Origin: Terriglobales bacterium
Lineage (GTDB): Bacteria > Acidobacteriota > Terriglobia > Bryobacterales > Bryobacteraceae
Direction: 5' to 3'
NCBI GenBank assembly: GCA_027485675.1
Contig: JAIXQP010000018.1
Span: 62,001 to 126,000, forward strand
Length of the DNA stretch: 64,000 bases
The position numbers and the translations under genes were made by a program. Each line of letters begins with the position of its first letter. Position 1 is the first letter of the stretch. This document shows, one piece after another, positions 32,325 through 41,647 of this stretch. Below the pieces are notes generated by a model. It was not told where the DNA came from. It was given only the letters and a program-made list of their open reading frames with translations, and did not search any database.

Positions 32325-34790
32325 ATGACATTTTTCCTATCGTTTAGCCTGCTGATAGTGCTGGGCCTGGTCGTGACTTTGCGATTGAGCCGCAGCAATG
32401 ACGAGCGATTCTGGTTCTTCTGGGGCGCGGTCTCGCTGCAATTGAGTGTGGTGGCGTGTGCGCTTTCGCTCGTATACATGCTCAGCCCGTGGATGTGGAT
32501 AGCCGCCCAGGTGGGAGCAGCCGGTTTTGTGATCTGGTGGTGGCGGCAACCCGGGAAGCCGTTGCTGACACTGCCGCCGGTAACGCGGCCCAGCGAATGG
32601 AATGTGGCGACTCGAATTCTGGGCGGGATCCTGGTGGTCCTCTGCCTGGCCTCTCTTTGGGTCCAGTTCTCCCAGCCCATCCCCCCTGGCGATGCCCGAA
32701 ACTATCATGCCTCGCGCGTCATTTACTGGATCCAGAATGCCTCCTTGCTGGCATACCCATCGCACAATGACCGGCAGGTTACCTTCGGCTTTGGTGGTGA
32801 ACTTTTCTTTTTGTGGCCTGTTCTGCATACGAAGAGCGAACTGATTGGGCGGCTGATTTTTTGGCTTGGATTCCCGCTGAGTTTACGAGGTCTCTTCATT
32901 TTGAGCCGAGCCCTGGGAGCGCGGACGGAGACCGCGTTGGGCGCATGCGTGGTGTTTGCCGCGGCGCCGATTGTCTTTGAGCAGACGATCGGCCTGAAAC
33001 CGGAGTTGTGGCTAACATTTTTTGTCCTTGGTTTCTGTTATTGGATGGTGCGAGCAACGGAACCTGGCGAGACAGGGCGTTCTTTCCTCTGCGCTGGTAT
33101 CTTCCTTGGGCTTTCGATCAGTGCGAAGTTTCTGGCGCTCGCCTTAGTTGTCCCGGCGGCGGTCTTCGCGCTGGTGACGGCGAGAAATCAGGGCCGCTCG
33201 ATAGTATGGCACCGCGCAGTAGTGGGATTGATCCTCGGCGTTTTGGCGAGCGGAGTAGTTATTCCGCTGGTGCAAAATCTAGTGCGAGATGGCCACCCCA
33301 TGGGGTCCGCCACGTTCCGGAAGCAACATAGTGCCCAGATCAGCCTGCAGCAAGTAAAAACACATTTGATTCGGTTGCCGATGCTCTTGCTCGAACTCCC
33401 GGAACTTCCCCAGGAGGCGATGGCGCAAGCCGTGGGGCAGGCAGGCAACCGGGCCATTGAGCTGTTGGATGCCAGTCGGCCGCTCGAACGCGAAAAACCC
33501 GATAGCTGGCCCGGACTCTTCATTTTCAGTCAGACGCCAGTTGCCCGGCGTTACTCAACCGGAGGGATGCTCTTGCTTCCTCTGTTGTGGATCGGGCTCG
33601 TGAAACTTGGCGAAGATCTGGTGCGGACAGCCCCACGATTTCAGCTGCGGCCAATCGGCCTGATTGCACTTTCCATCTTGTCCTTTTTGATTCCCACCAT
33701 TCTTTCCGTGCGCTGGATGGTCCACTCCGGGGTCCCGGACCGCTTCCTGGTGGCCCCATTTGCCGCCTCGATGGCCCTGGGGGGCGCCCTGTTGGCCACC
33801 AGACTGCAGCGTAGCGCGGGTTGGCAGGCCTTGGCCGTGGTCCTTTTGACGATGACCGTGTACACCCCGATCCGTGCGGCAATTGGCAGAGCCATAGAGG
33901 CGGGTAGCCGGACCTATTCGAGAGAATGGCTGGAGGCGCCATACATGGATGCCTTGACACGAATCCCGGCCGGTTCGAGGATTCTGTTCGTGGGGAATCC
34001 TGAGTCCCCTGACTATGCGTTGTTCGCTCCTCATCTCGGCTATGCGAATACCGTGGTTTCCTGGGGCAAAGAGCCCTTTTCGCCACAGCGGGTCGAAGGG
34101 TTGCTTCGCAGCCGGGGGATCACTCACGTGCTCATGGAGCGGGCGGAGGTAATCCCGATGGATTGGGATCCCCCCCTGCAAATGGCTCCGCTCGTGAAGT
34201 GGCTCGAAGCGCAGCCCGGAACGAGGCGAATTCCGATTCCGGGCTCGCCCTTGGTACTGTTCACGACCGGAAAGGCCGGCGCCGCCCAGGAAGGGGTAGC
34301 CGGGGTCCTGGTCAGCAAGAGCGAGCCCAAGGAGCGCCCCCTCATGACAGTGGAGGCTTCCGCCGCGGCGGCCGTTGGGATTGGGGTTGATTCGATTCGC
34401 GGAAAGTGGCAGATCGAAGCGATTGGGGACCCACCGCGGGCCTTTCAGTGGATCGGATCCGGCCAGGCCGAGGGACTCAACTTCAGCCTCGTCGCCAAGC
34501 GACCGGTCCGGGCCGAACTAGTGATCGATCTCGTAGCCGGACCCAGCCGGAAGGGGCTGGGTCGCGAGATCCAGGTAGCGGTCAACAAGAAGCTGACGAA
34601 CGTGGTCAACCTTGAGGCAGCGAGTGGCGTTGTCCGGATTGCTGTGGATCTGAGCGAAGGGCTCAACGAAATGGAGCTGTTCTCAAACTCAGAGGCAGAC
34701 GTGGCCGCGATGCCGAACGGTGATACCCGCCATCTCATTGTTGGACTGAACTCGATACGGATTCACGTTCCCACCGGCACCACCAAATAG
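32325..34790 (+). CDS. Large GT39-like polytopic membrane protein with C-terminal beta domain
   Basis: 821 residues. About a dozen hydrophobic helices fill residues 1-530; the loop QPIPPGDARNYHASRVIYWIQNASLLAYPSHN-like region (near 120) and KPELWLTFFVLGFCYWMV (near 225) resemble GT39/GT-C enzymes working on lipid-linked sugars. Residues about 530-640 form a soluble alpha/beta segment (SRILFVGNPESPDYALF). The last 150 residues are a beta domain that resembles the C terminus of the protein at 24998-26362. Thus this gene carries in one chain what that gene pair carries in two. A precise reaction cannot be stated. Confidence 0.75.
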   Translation: MTFFLSFSLLIVLGLVVTLRLSRSNDERFWFFWGAVSLQLSVVACALSLVYMLSPWMWIAAQVGAAGFVIWWWRQPGKPLLTLPPVTRPSEWNVATRILGGILVVLCLASLWVQFSQPIPPGDARNYHASRVIYWIQNASLLAYPSHNDRQVTFGFGGELFFLWPVLHTKSELIGRLIFWLGFPLSLRGLFILSRALGARTETALGACVVFAAAPIVFEQTIGLKPELWLTFFVLGFCYWMVRATEPGETGRSFLCAGIFLGLSISAKFLALALVVPAAVFALVTARNQGRSIVWHRAVVGLILGVLASGVVIPLVQNLVRDGHPMGSATFRKQHSAQISLQQVKTHLIRLPMLLLELPELPQEAMAQAVGQAGNRAIELLDASRPLEREKPDSWPGLFIFSQTPVARRYSTGGMLLLPLLWIGLVKLGEDLVRTAPRFQLRPIGLIALSILSFLIPTILSVRWMVHSGVPDRFLVAPFAASMALGGALLATRLQRSAGWQALAVVLLTMTVYTPIRAAIGRAIEAGSRTYSREWLEAPYMDALTRIPAGSRILFVGNPESPDYALFAPHLGYANTVVSWGKEPFSPQRVEGLLRSRGITHVLMERAEVIPMDWDPPLQMAPLVKWLEAQPGTRRIPIPGSPLVLFTTGKAGAAQEGVAGVLVSKSEPKERPLMTVEASAAAAVGIGVDSIRGKWQIEAIGDPPRAFQWIGSGQAEGLNFSLVAKRPVRAELVIDLVAGPSRKGLGREIQVAVNKKLTNVVNLEAASGVVRIAVDLSEGLNEMELFSNSEADVAAMPNGDTRHLIVGLNSIRIHVPTGTTK

Positions 34791-34825
34791 AGCGGCCCCT
34801 CCTAGTAGCAGATCGTTTCCAGAGG

Positions 34826-36820
34826 CTAGGGCTTGACGGTTTCACCGAGTGGATCAATCGAGCGGACAACCGTAACGGAGCGCGGAGCGATCGCTTTGAC
34901 CACATCCGCCACTTCGAACTGTTGCAGCACACCGGGCAGCACTTGTTCGTAGACGCGCCGATGCAGCGTTGAGTCGACCACCGACTGATAGGACTGCAGC
35001 AACCCATCGAGCTCGACCGCGGCGATCCGGTTGTCAAACGCCGTCGCAAATAGCATCGGCATCGCCGCCGACCCGATGCCAATCGCCTTAACCTGGCTCA
35101 CCCCCAGCCCCGCGCGCGTATTCAGCAGATCAATGCCCGCCGTAATATCCAGCACCCGCATACCCAGCATCGTCCGCCCCAAAAGCAACGCCGCCGTCGT
35201 GTTGCGATATTCGCCGTACCAGGGATTCACCCCCCGCGGCGCCGGCACCGTCAACTCCCCGCAGCCGCGGATATCCACCGACAACACAATCGATCCAGCC
35301 TTCGCCAACTCGTCGAGCCGCGCAGCCGAAGCGGACTTGCCCGCACAATTGGCCAAGACCACCGCAGGAGCACCAGCCTTCGGCGCAGCCGGAATCGCCA
35401 GCACCGCCGGAATCTGAATGCCCGGCTCAGACTCGTACGTCAGCTTCTCCACCCGATAACCGGGACGCAGCAAAACCCCATATGCCGAAGCCGCAGGAGC
35501 CCCGGAGTTCGCCTTGTATTTGACAATTTCGCGGGCCTTCGCAATCACCTCCGCCCCCGGACGCACCGGACGCCGAAGCGCCAGGGCACGAGCCCGGTTG
35601 AGACTGTGCACGCTTTCGCCACCCAACGAGGTCAACACCTGACCCGTCCGCGTACACCAAAGCTCCTCCTCGGAAAGCAGCTGAATGTCCGGCTCAATCC
35701 CATCATCTTCCCGGTTGGCAAGCCACCGCGAAAACCACGCGTACGCCGCCAAACGGCGCGGCTTCGTGTAGCCATGGCCGTCATCGGCGTCCACCATGCT
35801 GATCTTTTGGCCTTGGCCAAACTGGTCGTAGACGCGCTTGGCTTCGGCAACCGTCGAGCGGGCGCCGCCGATCGGGAAGAAATCCCGAATGGCCGACAGC
35901 ACGAGATACGGCTTGAGACCGAAAGCATAGATGAAATCAGGAAAATCAAAACCGTCCGACAGCCACGGCGGCAGGTTCTGCTCGGCGTCCTGGGGGCCCA
36001 ACTGCGTCATCAGCGACTTCCATGAAGTGATGTAACAACTCGGCGCGGCAACCTTCAAACGGTCGTCGAGCGCCGCGAGATAAGCGGTCATCATGCCACC
36101 GCCGGAGTTGCCGGTGACGCCGACGCGGTTCGGATCAACCTCGGGCCGGCTGACGAGATAGTCGAGCGCGCGGATGCCATCGTGGATCATGTGGCGGGCC
36201 ATGTTGTCGCCGATCAGCAGCGCCTGAATTCCCAGGACGGAGTGCTCCGTCGTCGATTGCACCAGCTTGGAGGCGCGCAGGTCCGTGTCCCAAAACTGCT
36301 GGCGTTCGCCTTGTCCCACCGGGTCCCAGGCGAGCGCCACGAACCCTTTCGAAGCGAAAGAGCCGAGGACATACTGCCAGGCGTCATGAGCCTTGGCGCC
36401 GTTCTCGTGGCCCAGCGGAAAGAGAATCGCCGGGAACGGGCCCTTGGCGCCATTCGGAATGTACAGATTGGCGGTGACGTAGAAACGCGGCTGGCTTTCA
36501 AAAATCACCTTCTCAATGCGGTACTTGCCGCGGTCAAGAGTGGCGACGGTGCGGGCGTTCAGCGGCGTCTTCGCGGGCAGGCCGCCAATGTTGCGGAGGA
36601 TCTGCTGGCGCACCTGCGCGGCGCGCGCCTGCACCTGCGCCTCCGTGGTAAACGTGGGCCGGTTGGCGAGATAGCGATTGCCTTCGGCGATCAGGAGTTG
36701 GGTGGTGGCGTGAGAGAGTTCCCGCAGGTCGCCGATGGCGGCCGTGAAGTCGAGTTCGGAAGCCGGTTGGGCTTCAAGGAGAGCGGCGGCGAAAACGAAA
36801 GCGGCAAGGTGGCGTAACAT
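34826..36820 (-). CDS. Secreted acetylxylan-esterase-like alpha/beta hydrolase
   Basis: 664 residues from the ATG at 36820 with signal peptide LRHLAAFVFAAALLEA. The first half is an alpha/beta hydrolase: AILFPLGHENGAK, GFVALAWDPVGQGER, nucleophile elbow VTGNSGGGMMTAYLAALD near residue 237, VDADDGHGY near 375 (probable His). The second half repeats an esterase-like fold (VVLANCAGKSASAARLDELAKAGSIVLSVDIRGCGE) without an obvious nucleophile elbow, so it may be structural. AXE1/prolyl-oligopeptidase-like enzymes deacetylate or hydrolyse plant polysaccharide esters; the true substrate is unknown. A TACTAT box 10 bases before the ATG hints at a near-leaderless mRNA. Confidence 0.85.
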   Translation of the reverse strand: MLRHLAAFVFAAALLEAQPASELDFTAAIGDLRELSHATTQLLIAEGNRYLANRPTFTTEAQVQARAAQVRQQILRNIGGLPAKTPLNARTVATLDRGKYRIEKVIFESQPRFYVTANLYIPNGAKGPFPAILFPLGHENGAKAHDAWQYVLGSFASKGFVALAWDPVGQGERQQFWDTDLRASKLVQSTTEHSVLGIQALLIGDNMARHMIHDGIRALDYLVSRPEVDPNRVGVTGNSGGGMMTAYLAALDDRLKVAAPSCYITSWKSLMTQLGPQDAEQNLPPWLSDGFDFPDFIYAFGLKPYLVLSAIRDFFPIGGARSTVAEAKRVYDQFGQGQKISMVDADDGHGYTKPRRLAAYAWFSRWLANREDDGIEPDIQLLSEEELWCTRTGQVLTSLGGESVHSLNRARALALRRPVRPGAEVIAKAREIVKYKANSGAPAASAYGVLLRPGYRVEKLTYESEPGIQIPAVLAIPAAPKAGAPAVVLANCAGKSASAARLDELAKAGSIVLSVDIRGCGELTVPAPRGVNPWYGEYRNTTAALLLGRTMLGMRVLDITAGIDLLNTRAGLGVSQVKAIGIGSAAMPMLFATAFDNRIAAVELDGLLQSYQSVVDSTLHRRVYEQVLPGVLQQFEVADVVKAIAPRSVTVVRSIDPLGETVKP

Positions 36821-36931
36821 GAAGGCTTCTATAGTACCAAGGCCGTACGCTGTAGTACCGGGGTTGCGCGCTGTTTGCGGGTCACAGGACCGCCGGTCTG
36901 TTACCATGACTTCACGCTTGTGTTTTATCCC

Positions 36932-37735
36932 ATGGGAAGCCGGTTCAAAAAACTTCAAGACCTTCATCACGCGGCATCCAGCCTGGAGTTAAACCCTCTG
37001 GACTATGCCAAGCTCCTGGGCGGGACCTATTTGCCCCGGCTCAATGCTCGATTCTCCTTCATTCCGACTCCCGACTTCTCCATTCGGTTTCCTTTCGAAG
37101 GGAATTCCGTCCACTATCACATGCGATCGAACGACCTCGATCACTCGTTTCTCTCGGGCATTTTCTTGCGCCACGAGTATCGGGTGCCGGTCTCCCCGCG
37201 CCGCATCCTGGACCTGGGGGGCAATATCGGCGCGGCCGACCTCTACTTCCACACCGCGTTTCCCGAGGCCGAAATCGTCACCGTGGAACCGCTGCCGGAG
37301 AACCTGGCTATCCTCCGCCGCAACTGGCAGGCCAACGCCATCCGCGGCCAGATCATCGCGGCCGCCGTCTCGGACCGTTCCGGGGAAGCCACCTTCTACC
37401 TGGGCCCCGCCGATTGCTCGAGCCTAATCGCGCGGCCGGATATCGCCGACCATTCGATCACCGTCAAGACCATGACCATTCCGGAGATTATGGAACAGGT
37501 TGGCTGGCAGCACATCGACCTGCTCAAGATCGATATCGAAGGCGGGGAAGTTGCGGTTTTCCGGGATTCGAAAGCGTGGGCTAACAAGGTTGACTGCATC
37601 ACCGGCGAACTCCACAACGGTTACTCAGTTGCTGACGTGGAGCGGGATCTCGGCGGTCTGTTCGACTGCGTCCAGACGTTTGAATACCCGGCGCCGGGAT
37701 GCATGAAAGGCTTTCTCGCCGTGCGGAAAGCGTAG
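36932..37735 (+). CDS. FkbM family SAM-dependent methyltransferase
   Basis: 267 residues. Motif I RILDLGGNIGAADLYF near residue 91, IVTVEPLPENLAILRRN near 115 and the FkbM signature HIDLLKIDIEGGEVAVF near 194 are clear. FkbM enzymes O-methylate sugars, polyketides and other small molecules. The ATG at 36932 was chosen because the homologous region starts a few residues later; an in-frame start at 36875 has no support. The 111-bp spacer to the divergent esterase gene holds no clear promoter in this direction. It converges on the Oar-like receptor. Confidence 0.88.
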   Translation: MGSRFKKLQDLHHAASSLELNPLDYAKLLGGTYLPRLNARFSFIPTPDFSIRFPFEGNSVHYHMRSNDLDHSFLSGIFLRHEYRVPVSPRRILDLGGNIGAADLYFHTAFPEAEIVTVEPLPENLAILRRNWQANAIRGQIIAAAVSDRSGEATFYLGPADCSSLIARPDIADHSITVKTMTIPEIMEQVGWQHIDLLKIDIEGGEVAVFRDSKAWANKVDCITGELHNGYSVADVERDLGGLFDCVQTFEYPAPGCMKGFLAVRKA

Positions 37736-37777
37736 CGATACGGCCCCGGCTCGTCATGGTTGAGCGAGTTCGGACCA

Positions 37778-37805
37778 TGCCTCCCGCCCCAAGGGACGGG
37801 AGGCA
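37778..37805. terminator. Inverted repeat between convergent genes, candidate bidirectional terminator
   Basis: A perfect 9-bp GC-rich stem (TGCCTCCCG / CGGGAGGCA) with a 10-nt loop, midway between the FkbM methyltransferase stop and the receptor stop. No T tract follows on either strand, so termination would be atypical. Confidence 0.45.
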
Positions 37806-37825
37806 CGCCATCACTCCGCGCCAGC

Positions 37826-40800
37826 TTAGAAGCTGTACCGGAGTGCGATCTGGATCTGCCGGGAGTCGATACGCGTGGAGCTCAACACCCCGTAGTCCGG
37901 CGTCCGCAAGGTGGTGCCGGGTTGCGAGAAGTTGGCCCGGTTGGGCGCATTGAAGAACTCTCCACGCAACTCGACGGTGTGTTTGCCTTCGGAGAAGCGG
38001 AAGAATTTGTTGATGCTCGCATCGATGCCGATGATTCCCGGTCCGATGATGGTGTTGCGGCCGGCGGTGCCATAGCGGAACACCGGCTGCGGGGCGCCCG
38101 GCGCTACACCGAGACGATCCACAAAGGCGTTCGTGTTGAAGTACCGCTGCACAGTACGCTGGTCGTCCGGCAGGCCGGTGGTTTCCGTGGAGATAGCGTC
38201 CGGCTTGCAGTAGCCGCCGCCATTCTGCACGTTGCCCGGACCGCAGAAAGCGGTGGCGGGAAAGCCGTCCTGGAAGGTGGTGATGCCGCCGATCTGCCAG
38301 CCGCCTAGCACGGCATCCACAAAGCCGTTCGCCGGAACGAACTTGCGGCCCTTGCCAAACGGCAGCTCATACAGGAAGGAGGTGGTTAACCGCTGGCGGA
38401 AGTCGAAGGCGGAGAGGCCGCGTTCGGCCCGCAGGTTGTAGTTGTCCGAAGGGGTGAGCGGATCGCCGTCCGTGGTGCGAACGCCGGAGCCGTTGTCGAT
38501 GGACTTGCCGTAAGCGTAGGAGGCGAGCAGCGTGAACCCGTTCGAGAAGCGCTGCTGGAGACGCATCTGGAAAGCGTGATAGCTCGAGTGGCTCGGAGCG
38601 TTCATGTTCTGGAAGCTGCCGTTGAATTTCGGGAACGGCCGGTTCAGATTGGGGTTGCCCGGGCCGGGCTCCGGGTTGTTGTAGCTGGTCAACCGGCGCA
38701 GCTTGATGCCGGCCGAACCCATGTAGGTGACTTCGAGAGACATGTCCTGCGTCAACTGGCGCTGGATGGAGGTCTGCCACTGCGTAACGTAGGAGGTCCG
38801 CTCGCCAAACTCGTTGATGAGGAGGAAGCTCGGCGCGCCGGGGCGCGTGAAGAGCTGGTTCCAGCCCAGGTTCGGCCGGGTGGTGTCGGCGACTTCGGCC
38901 TGGCGAATGGTGAAGGGGATGTTCCGCACGATGTCGAAGACGGCGTTCCCGATGTCGCGGACGAAGTAGACACCGCCACTGGTCCGCACGACCGTCTTGG
39001 CGTTCAGCTGATAGGCCAGGCCGATGCGCGGTCCGAAGTCATTGCGATCCGGCTTAGCGGCGCCCCGGCCGAAGCGGCCGTCACGCACCAACTGCCATCC
39101 GGGCGGGGCGGGAAACGCGGGGTTGCCCTGGTTCAAGTCGCCGGTGCCTGCGCGGACGAAGACCGGTTCGCGCGAGTTATCCCAGGCAAAGTCGACGTTC
39201 ACAATCGCGTCGTTCTTGTCGACGAAGGGAGATTCGTACTCCCAGCGGAGCCCCCAGTTCATCGTCAGTTTGTTGGTGAGCTTCCAGGTATCGTTGAGAT
39301 ACAACGCCATGTAGTTCTGCCGGAAGCTGGCGACCGGGGCGCCCACCTGGCCTTCGGTGTTCGACATGTGGCCGAGCAGCATGTCGGCCATCGGTTCGCC
39401 GGTGTACTGGCCGTTCCAGGAGAAGCGGCCGCGCGGAACGACGGCGCCAATCTGGTTGTAGCGCAGCCGCCGGTATTCGCCGCCGAACTTGAAGGTGTGG
39501 CGACCCGAGGTCCAGGAGAAGTTGTCCGAGAGCTGGAAGGTGGTGTTCCAGTTCACGAACGGGCAGTCGTTACACTCGCCGACGTTGGCGAAGCCGGAGA
39601 TCTGGAAGACCGGCAGGCCCCAGAAGAGCGGGTCCTGCGAGATCCCGGGTAAGCCGAGGTTGCCCACGATGTTCTCGCGGAAGGCGCGCTGCTGGATGTT
39701 GGCCGAGTTGAAGTAGTTCATGCCGAACTTGAACTCGTTCACCTTGTTCGGCCCAATCACCGAGGTGTGGCCGAGGACGCCCTGCTGGCCGAGGATATCG
39801 ACATTGTTGCCCGTGTTGCGGATGGCGAACGGGATGTACTGGGGTTCCTTGGTTTGCGAGAAGCGAAAGAAGAAGGTCTGATTCTGGAAGGCGGTCAAGT
39901 CCCCCCGGGTGGTGAACTGGTTGCCGTCAGTACGGCGCGACTCGTCGTTCAGATAGTTATTGGTGATGCCGAGCGCGCCGCCACCCGTCTGGTTCGGCAG
40001 CGGGTAGTACTCATTCAGAACCCGGCGCGAGGTGGGATGGATGCGGCTTTCGGGGATGATCCCGCCCGGAAAGACCTGGCCGGCGTTGAGCGGGTCGCGA
40101 ATGGCGCGATTGAGAAAGCCGAAGTTGCCGCTGCGGAAGCGGGCGTCGGGCAGGGTGCCCTGCTGAGTGAGCGCGCGGCGCTCGCGCAGCCCTTCGTAGT
40201 TGAACATGAAGAAGAGCTTGTTGCGGCCATCGAAGATTTTCGGAATGCGGACCGGGCCGGAGAGGGTGCCGCCGAACTGATTGCGTTTGAAGGGCGGGTT
40301 GACCGGCGCGAAGAAGTTCCGGGCATCGAAGAAGGAGTTGCGGACGAAGGAGAATCCGACGCCGTGAAAATCGTTCGTGCCGGATTTTGTCGAGACGTTG
40401 ACTTGCGCGATGCCACGGCCGTACTCGGCGGAGAAGAGGCCGGACTCCACCTTGAACTCCTGCAGCGCGTCGAGCGAGGGCAGGAAGAGGTAGGTATTGA
40501 AGTTCGGGTCGGTGTTCTCCATGCCGTCGAGCGTGTAGTGGTTGAAGTGCACGCGCTGGCCGGCGACGTTGAGGGCGAAGGTATTGCGGGCGCCGCCCAT
40601 GCGCTGCTGGCCCTGGCTGGAGGCGGGGCCGTTGGTGGTGGCTCCCGGGATGAGCGAGGCCAACTGGAGATAGTTGCGGCCGTTAAGCGGGAGTTCGACA
40701 ATGCGCTTATTCTCGATGACCGTTCCGACGGAGGTCGTTTCCGTTTCGAGCACGGGCGCGCCGCCCTTTACCTCGATGACTTCGGCGACATTGCCGACCG

Positions 40801-41122
40801 TGAGCGTGAAGTTGAGCGTGGGCGATTGGCCGACCTGCAGTTCGATGCCGGCTCGCGATTGGCTCTGAAACCCTTCTTTCTCGACCTTGATGGTATAGGC
40901 TCCGGGATTCAACGCCGGCGCGGCGTAGATGCCCCCGTCGTTGGTGCGCAGGACGCGGCTGAAGCCGGTTGCGGGGTTGGAGATGGTGACCGTAGCGCCG
41001 GCCACGGCGGCACCCGACGAGTCGAAGACGGTGCCACCAAGATCACCCGTTCCGGACTGTGCGAATGCACTAACCACCGCGAGGGCAAGGAGCCCTATAT
41101 ATCGAAGGAGAAATGAGGACAT
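37826..41122 (-). CDS. TonB-dependent receptor, Oar-like, full length
   Basis: 1,098 residues. Signal peptide (RYIGLLALAVVSAFA), then a CarboxypepD_reg-like beta domain (GTVFDSSGAAVAGATVTISNPATG, residues about 25-110), the linking VGNVAEVIEVKGGAPVLETETT, the plug (NGRNYLQLASLIPG, YTLDGMENTD, SAEYGRGIAQVNVSTKSGTNDFHG) and a long beta-barrel ending in Phe (IALRYSF). This is the acidobacterial Oar-like architecture, an outer-membrane importer or adhesin of unknown substrate. It stands alone on its strand with a TTGACT-17-TACAAG promoter that would place the transcript start about two bases before the ATG, and no Shine-Dalgarno. Confidence 0.95.
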   Translation of the reverse strand: MSSFLLRYIGLLALAVVSAFAQSGTGDLGGTVFDSSGAAVAGATVTISNPATGFSRVLRTNDGGIYAAPALNPGAYTIKVEKEGFQSQSRAGIELQVGQSPTLNFTLTVGNVAEVIEVKGGAPVLETETTSVGTVIENKRIVELPLNGRNYLQLASLIPGATTNGPASSQGQQRMGGARNTFALNVAGQRVHFNHYTLDGMENTDPNFNTYLFLPSLDALQEFKVESGLFSAEYGRGIAQVNVSTKSGTNDFHGVGFSFVRNSFFDARNFFAPVNPPFKRNQFGGTLSGPVRIPKIFDGRNKLFFMFNYEGLRERRALTQQGTLPDARFRSGNFGFLNRAIRDPLNAGQVFPGGIIPESRIHPTSRRVLNEYYPLPNQTGGGALGITNNYLNDESRRTDGNQFTTRGDLTAFQNQTFFFRFSQTKEPQYIPFAIRNTGNNVDILGQQGVLGHTSVIGPNKVNEFKFGMNYFNSANIQQRAFRENIVGNLGLPGISQDPLFWGLPVFQISGFANVGECNDCPFVNWNTTFQLSDNFSWTSGRHTFKFGGEYRRLRYNQIGAVVPRGRFSWNGQYTGEPMADMLLGHMSNTEGQVGAPVASFRQNYMALYLNDTWKLTNKLTMNWGLRWEYESPFVDKNDAIVNVDFAWDNSREPVFVRAGTGDLNQGNPAFPAPPGWQLVRDGRFGRGAAKPDRNDFGPRIGLAYQLNAKTVVRTSGGVYFVRDIGNAVFDIVRNIPFTIRQAEVADTTRPNLGWNQLFTRPGAPSFLLINEFGERTSYVTQWQTSIQRQLTQDMSLEVTYMGSAGIKLRRLTSYNNPEPGPGNPNLNRPFPKFNGSFQNMNAPSHSSYHAFQMRLQQRFSNGFTLLASYAYGKSIDNGSGVRTTDGDPLTPSDNYNLRAERGLSAFDFRQRLTTSFLYELPFGKGRKFVPANGFVDAVLGGWQIGGITTFQDGFPATAFCGPGNVQNGGGYCKPDAISTETTGLPDDQRTVQRYFNTNAFVDRLGVAPGAPQPVFRYGTAGRNTIIGPGIIGIDASINKFFRFSEGKHTVELRGEFFNAPNRANFSQPGTTLRTPDYGVLSSTRIDSRQIQIALRYSF

Positions 41123-41130
41123 AGAGGGGA

Positions 41131-41159
41131 CTTGTATCAACTTCCCGCCACCGAGTCAA
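41131..41159 (-). promoter_or_regulatory. Promoter for the Oar-like receptor, predicted leaderless
   Basis: TTGACT (41154-41159) and TACAAG (41131-41136) on the minus strand, 17-bp spacer. The expected transcript start near 41124 almost coincides with the ATG at 41122. Confidence 0.55.
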
Positions 41160-41202
41160 GGCCCTGAGTGCTACTCTGGCGAAGGACCGACAGGAGGGAT
41201 TC

Positions 41203-41637
41203 TTGCTGTTGCTGGCCATGTTACTGCTGTCCCTGTGTGATGCCGCCAAAGAGCGGGGAGGAGCGGCAGCCGAAGAGGTGACTCTCGAGGGGCTCCTGCT
41301 CCTGGGCTATCACGATTCGAGGCTACAGGATCGTGTGCGGCCGCCTGGTTCGTTGGAATGCGCCGTGTTTGTCGCGTTTCCGGGGACGCCGCCGTTTCTC
41401 ACGCCGGGCTATGACTGGGAGCATTACCGAGGCGGCCCTCGAATGACCGCTTTCAGCCTGGCCTATCAGGACGCATCCAGGCGGCCAGGTTTTCGGCCCA
41501 AGCGGGTAATGATTCGCGGGACCCTGATCCGGCGCACCGGCTTCCGATTCCATGCGGCGCACCGGGGAAATGGCTTCGGCTATCGCGGCGTCTATCCGGC
41601 GGCGATCCTCGTTAAGGCGATCGAATTCGCGCCGTAA
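41203..41637 (+). CDS. Hypothetical exported protein
   Basis: 144 residues from a TTG at 41203, chosen because AGGAGGG lies four to five bases upstream; the next ATG (41218) would be farther from it. The N terminus is a leucine-rich export signal (LLLLAMLLLSLCDA). The mature part has no recognisable motif; it contains LLLLGYHDSRLQDRVRPPG, a YDWEHYRGG stretch and several Arg-rich segments, which suggests a small globular protein. It lies between the divergent Oar-like receptor and the converging DapA-like gene with no operon partner. I do not recognise the family. Confidence 0.65.
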   Translation: MLLLAMLLLSLCDAAKERGGAAAEEVTLEGLLLLGYHDSRLQDRVRPPGSLECAVFVAFPGTPPFLTPGYDWEHYRGGPRMTAFSLAYQDASRRPGFRPKRVMIRGTLIRRTGFRFHAAHRGNGFGYRGVYPAAILVKAIEFAP

Positions 41638-41647
41638 GGCCGGGCGC

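Noticed and set aside
39767-41116. 449-codon open frame antisense to the Oar-like receptor
   Set aside because: No motif; opposite a full-length receptor with intact signal peptide and C-terminal Phe.
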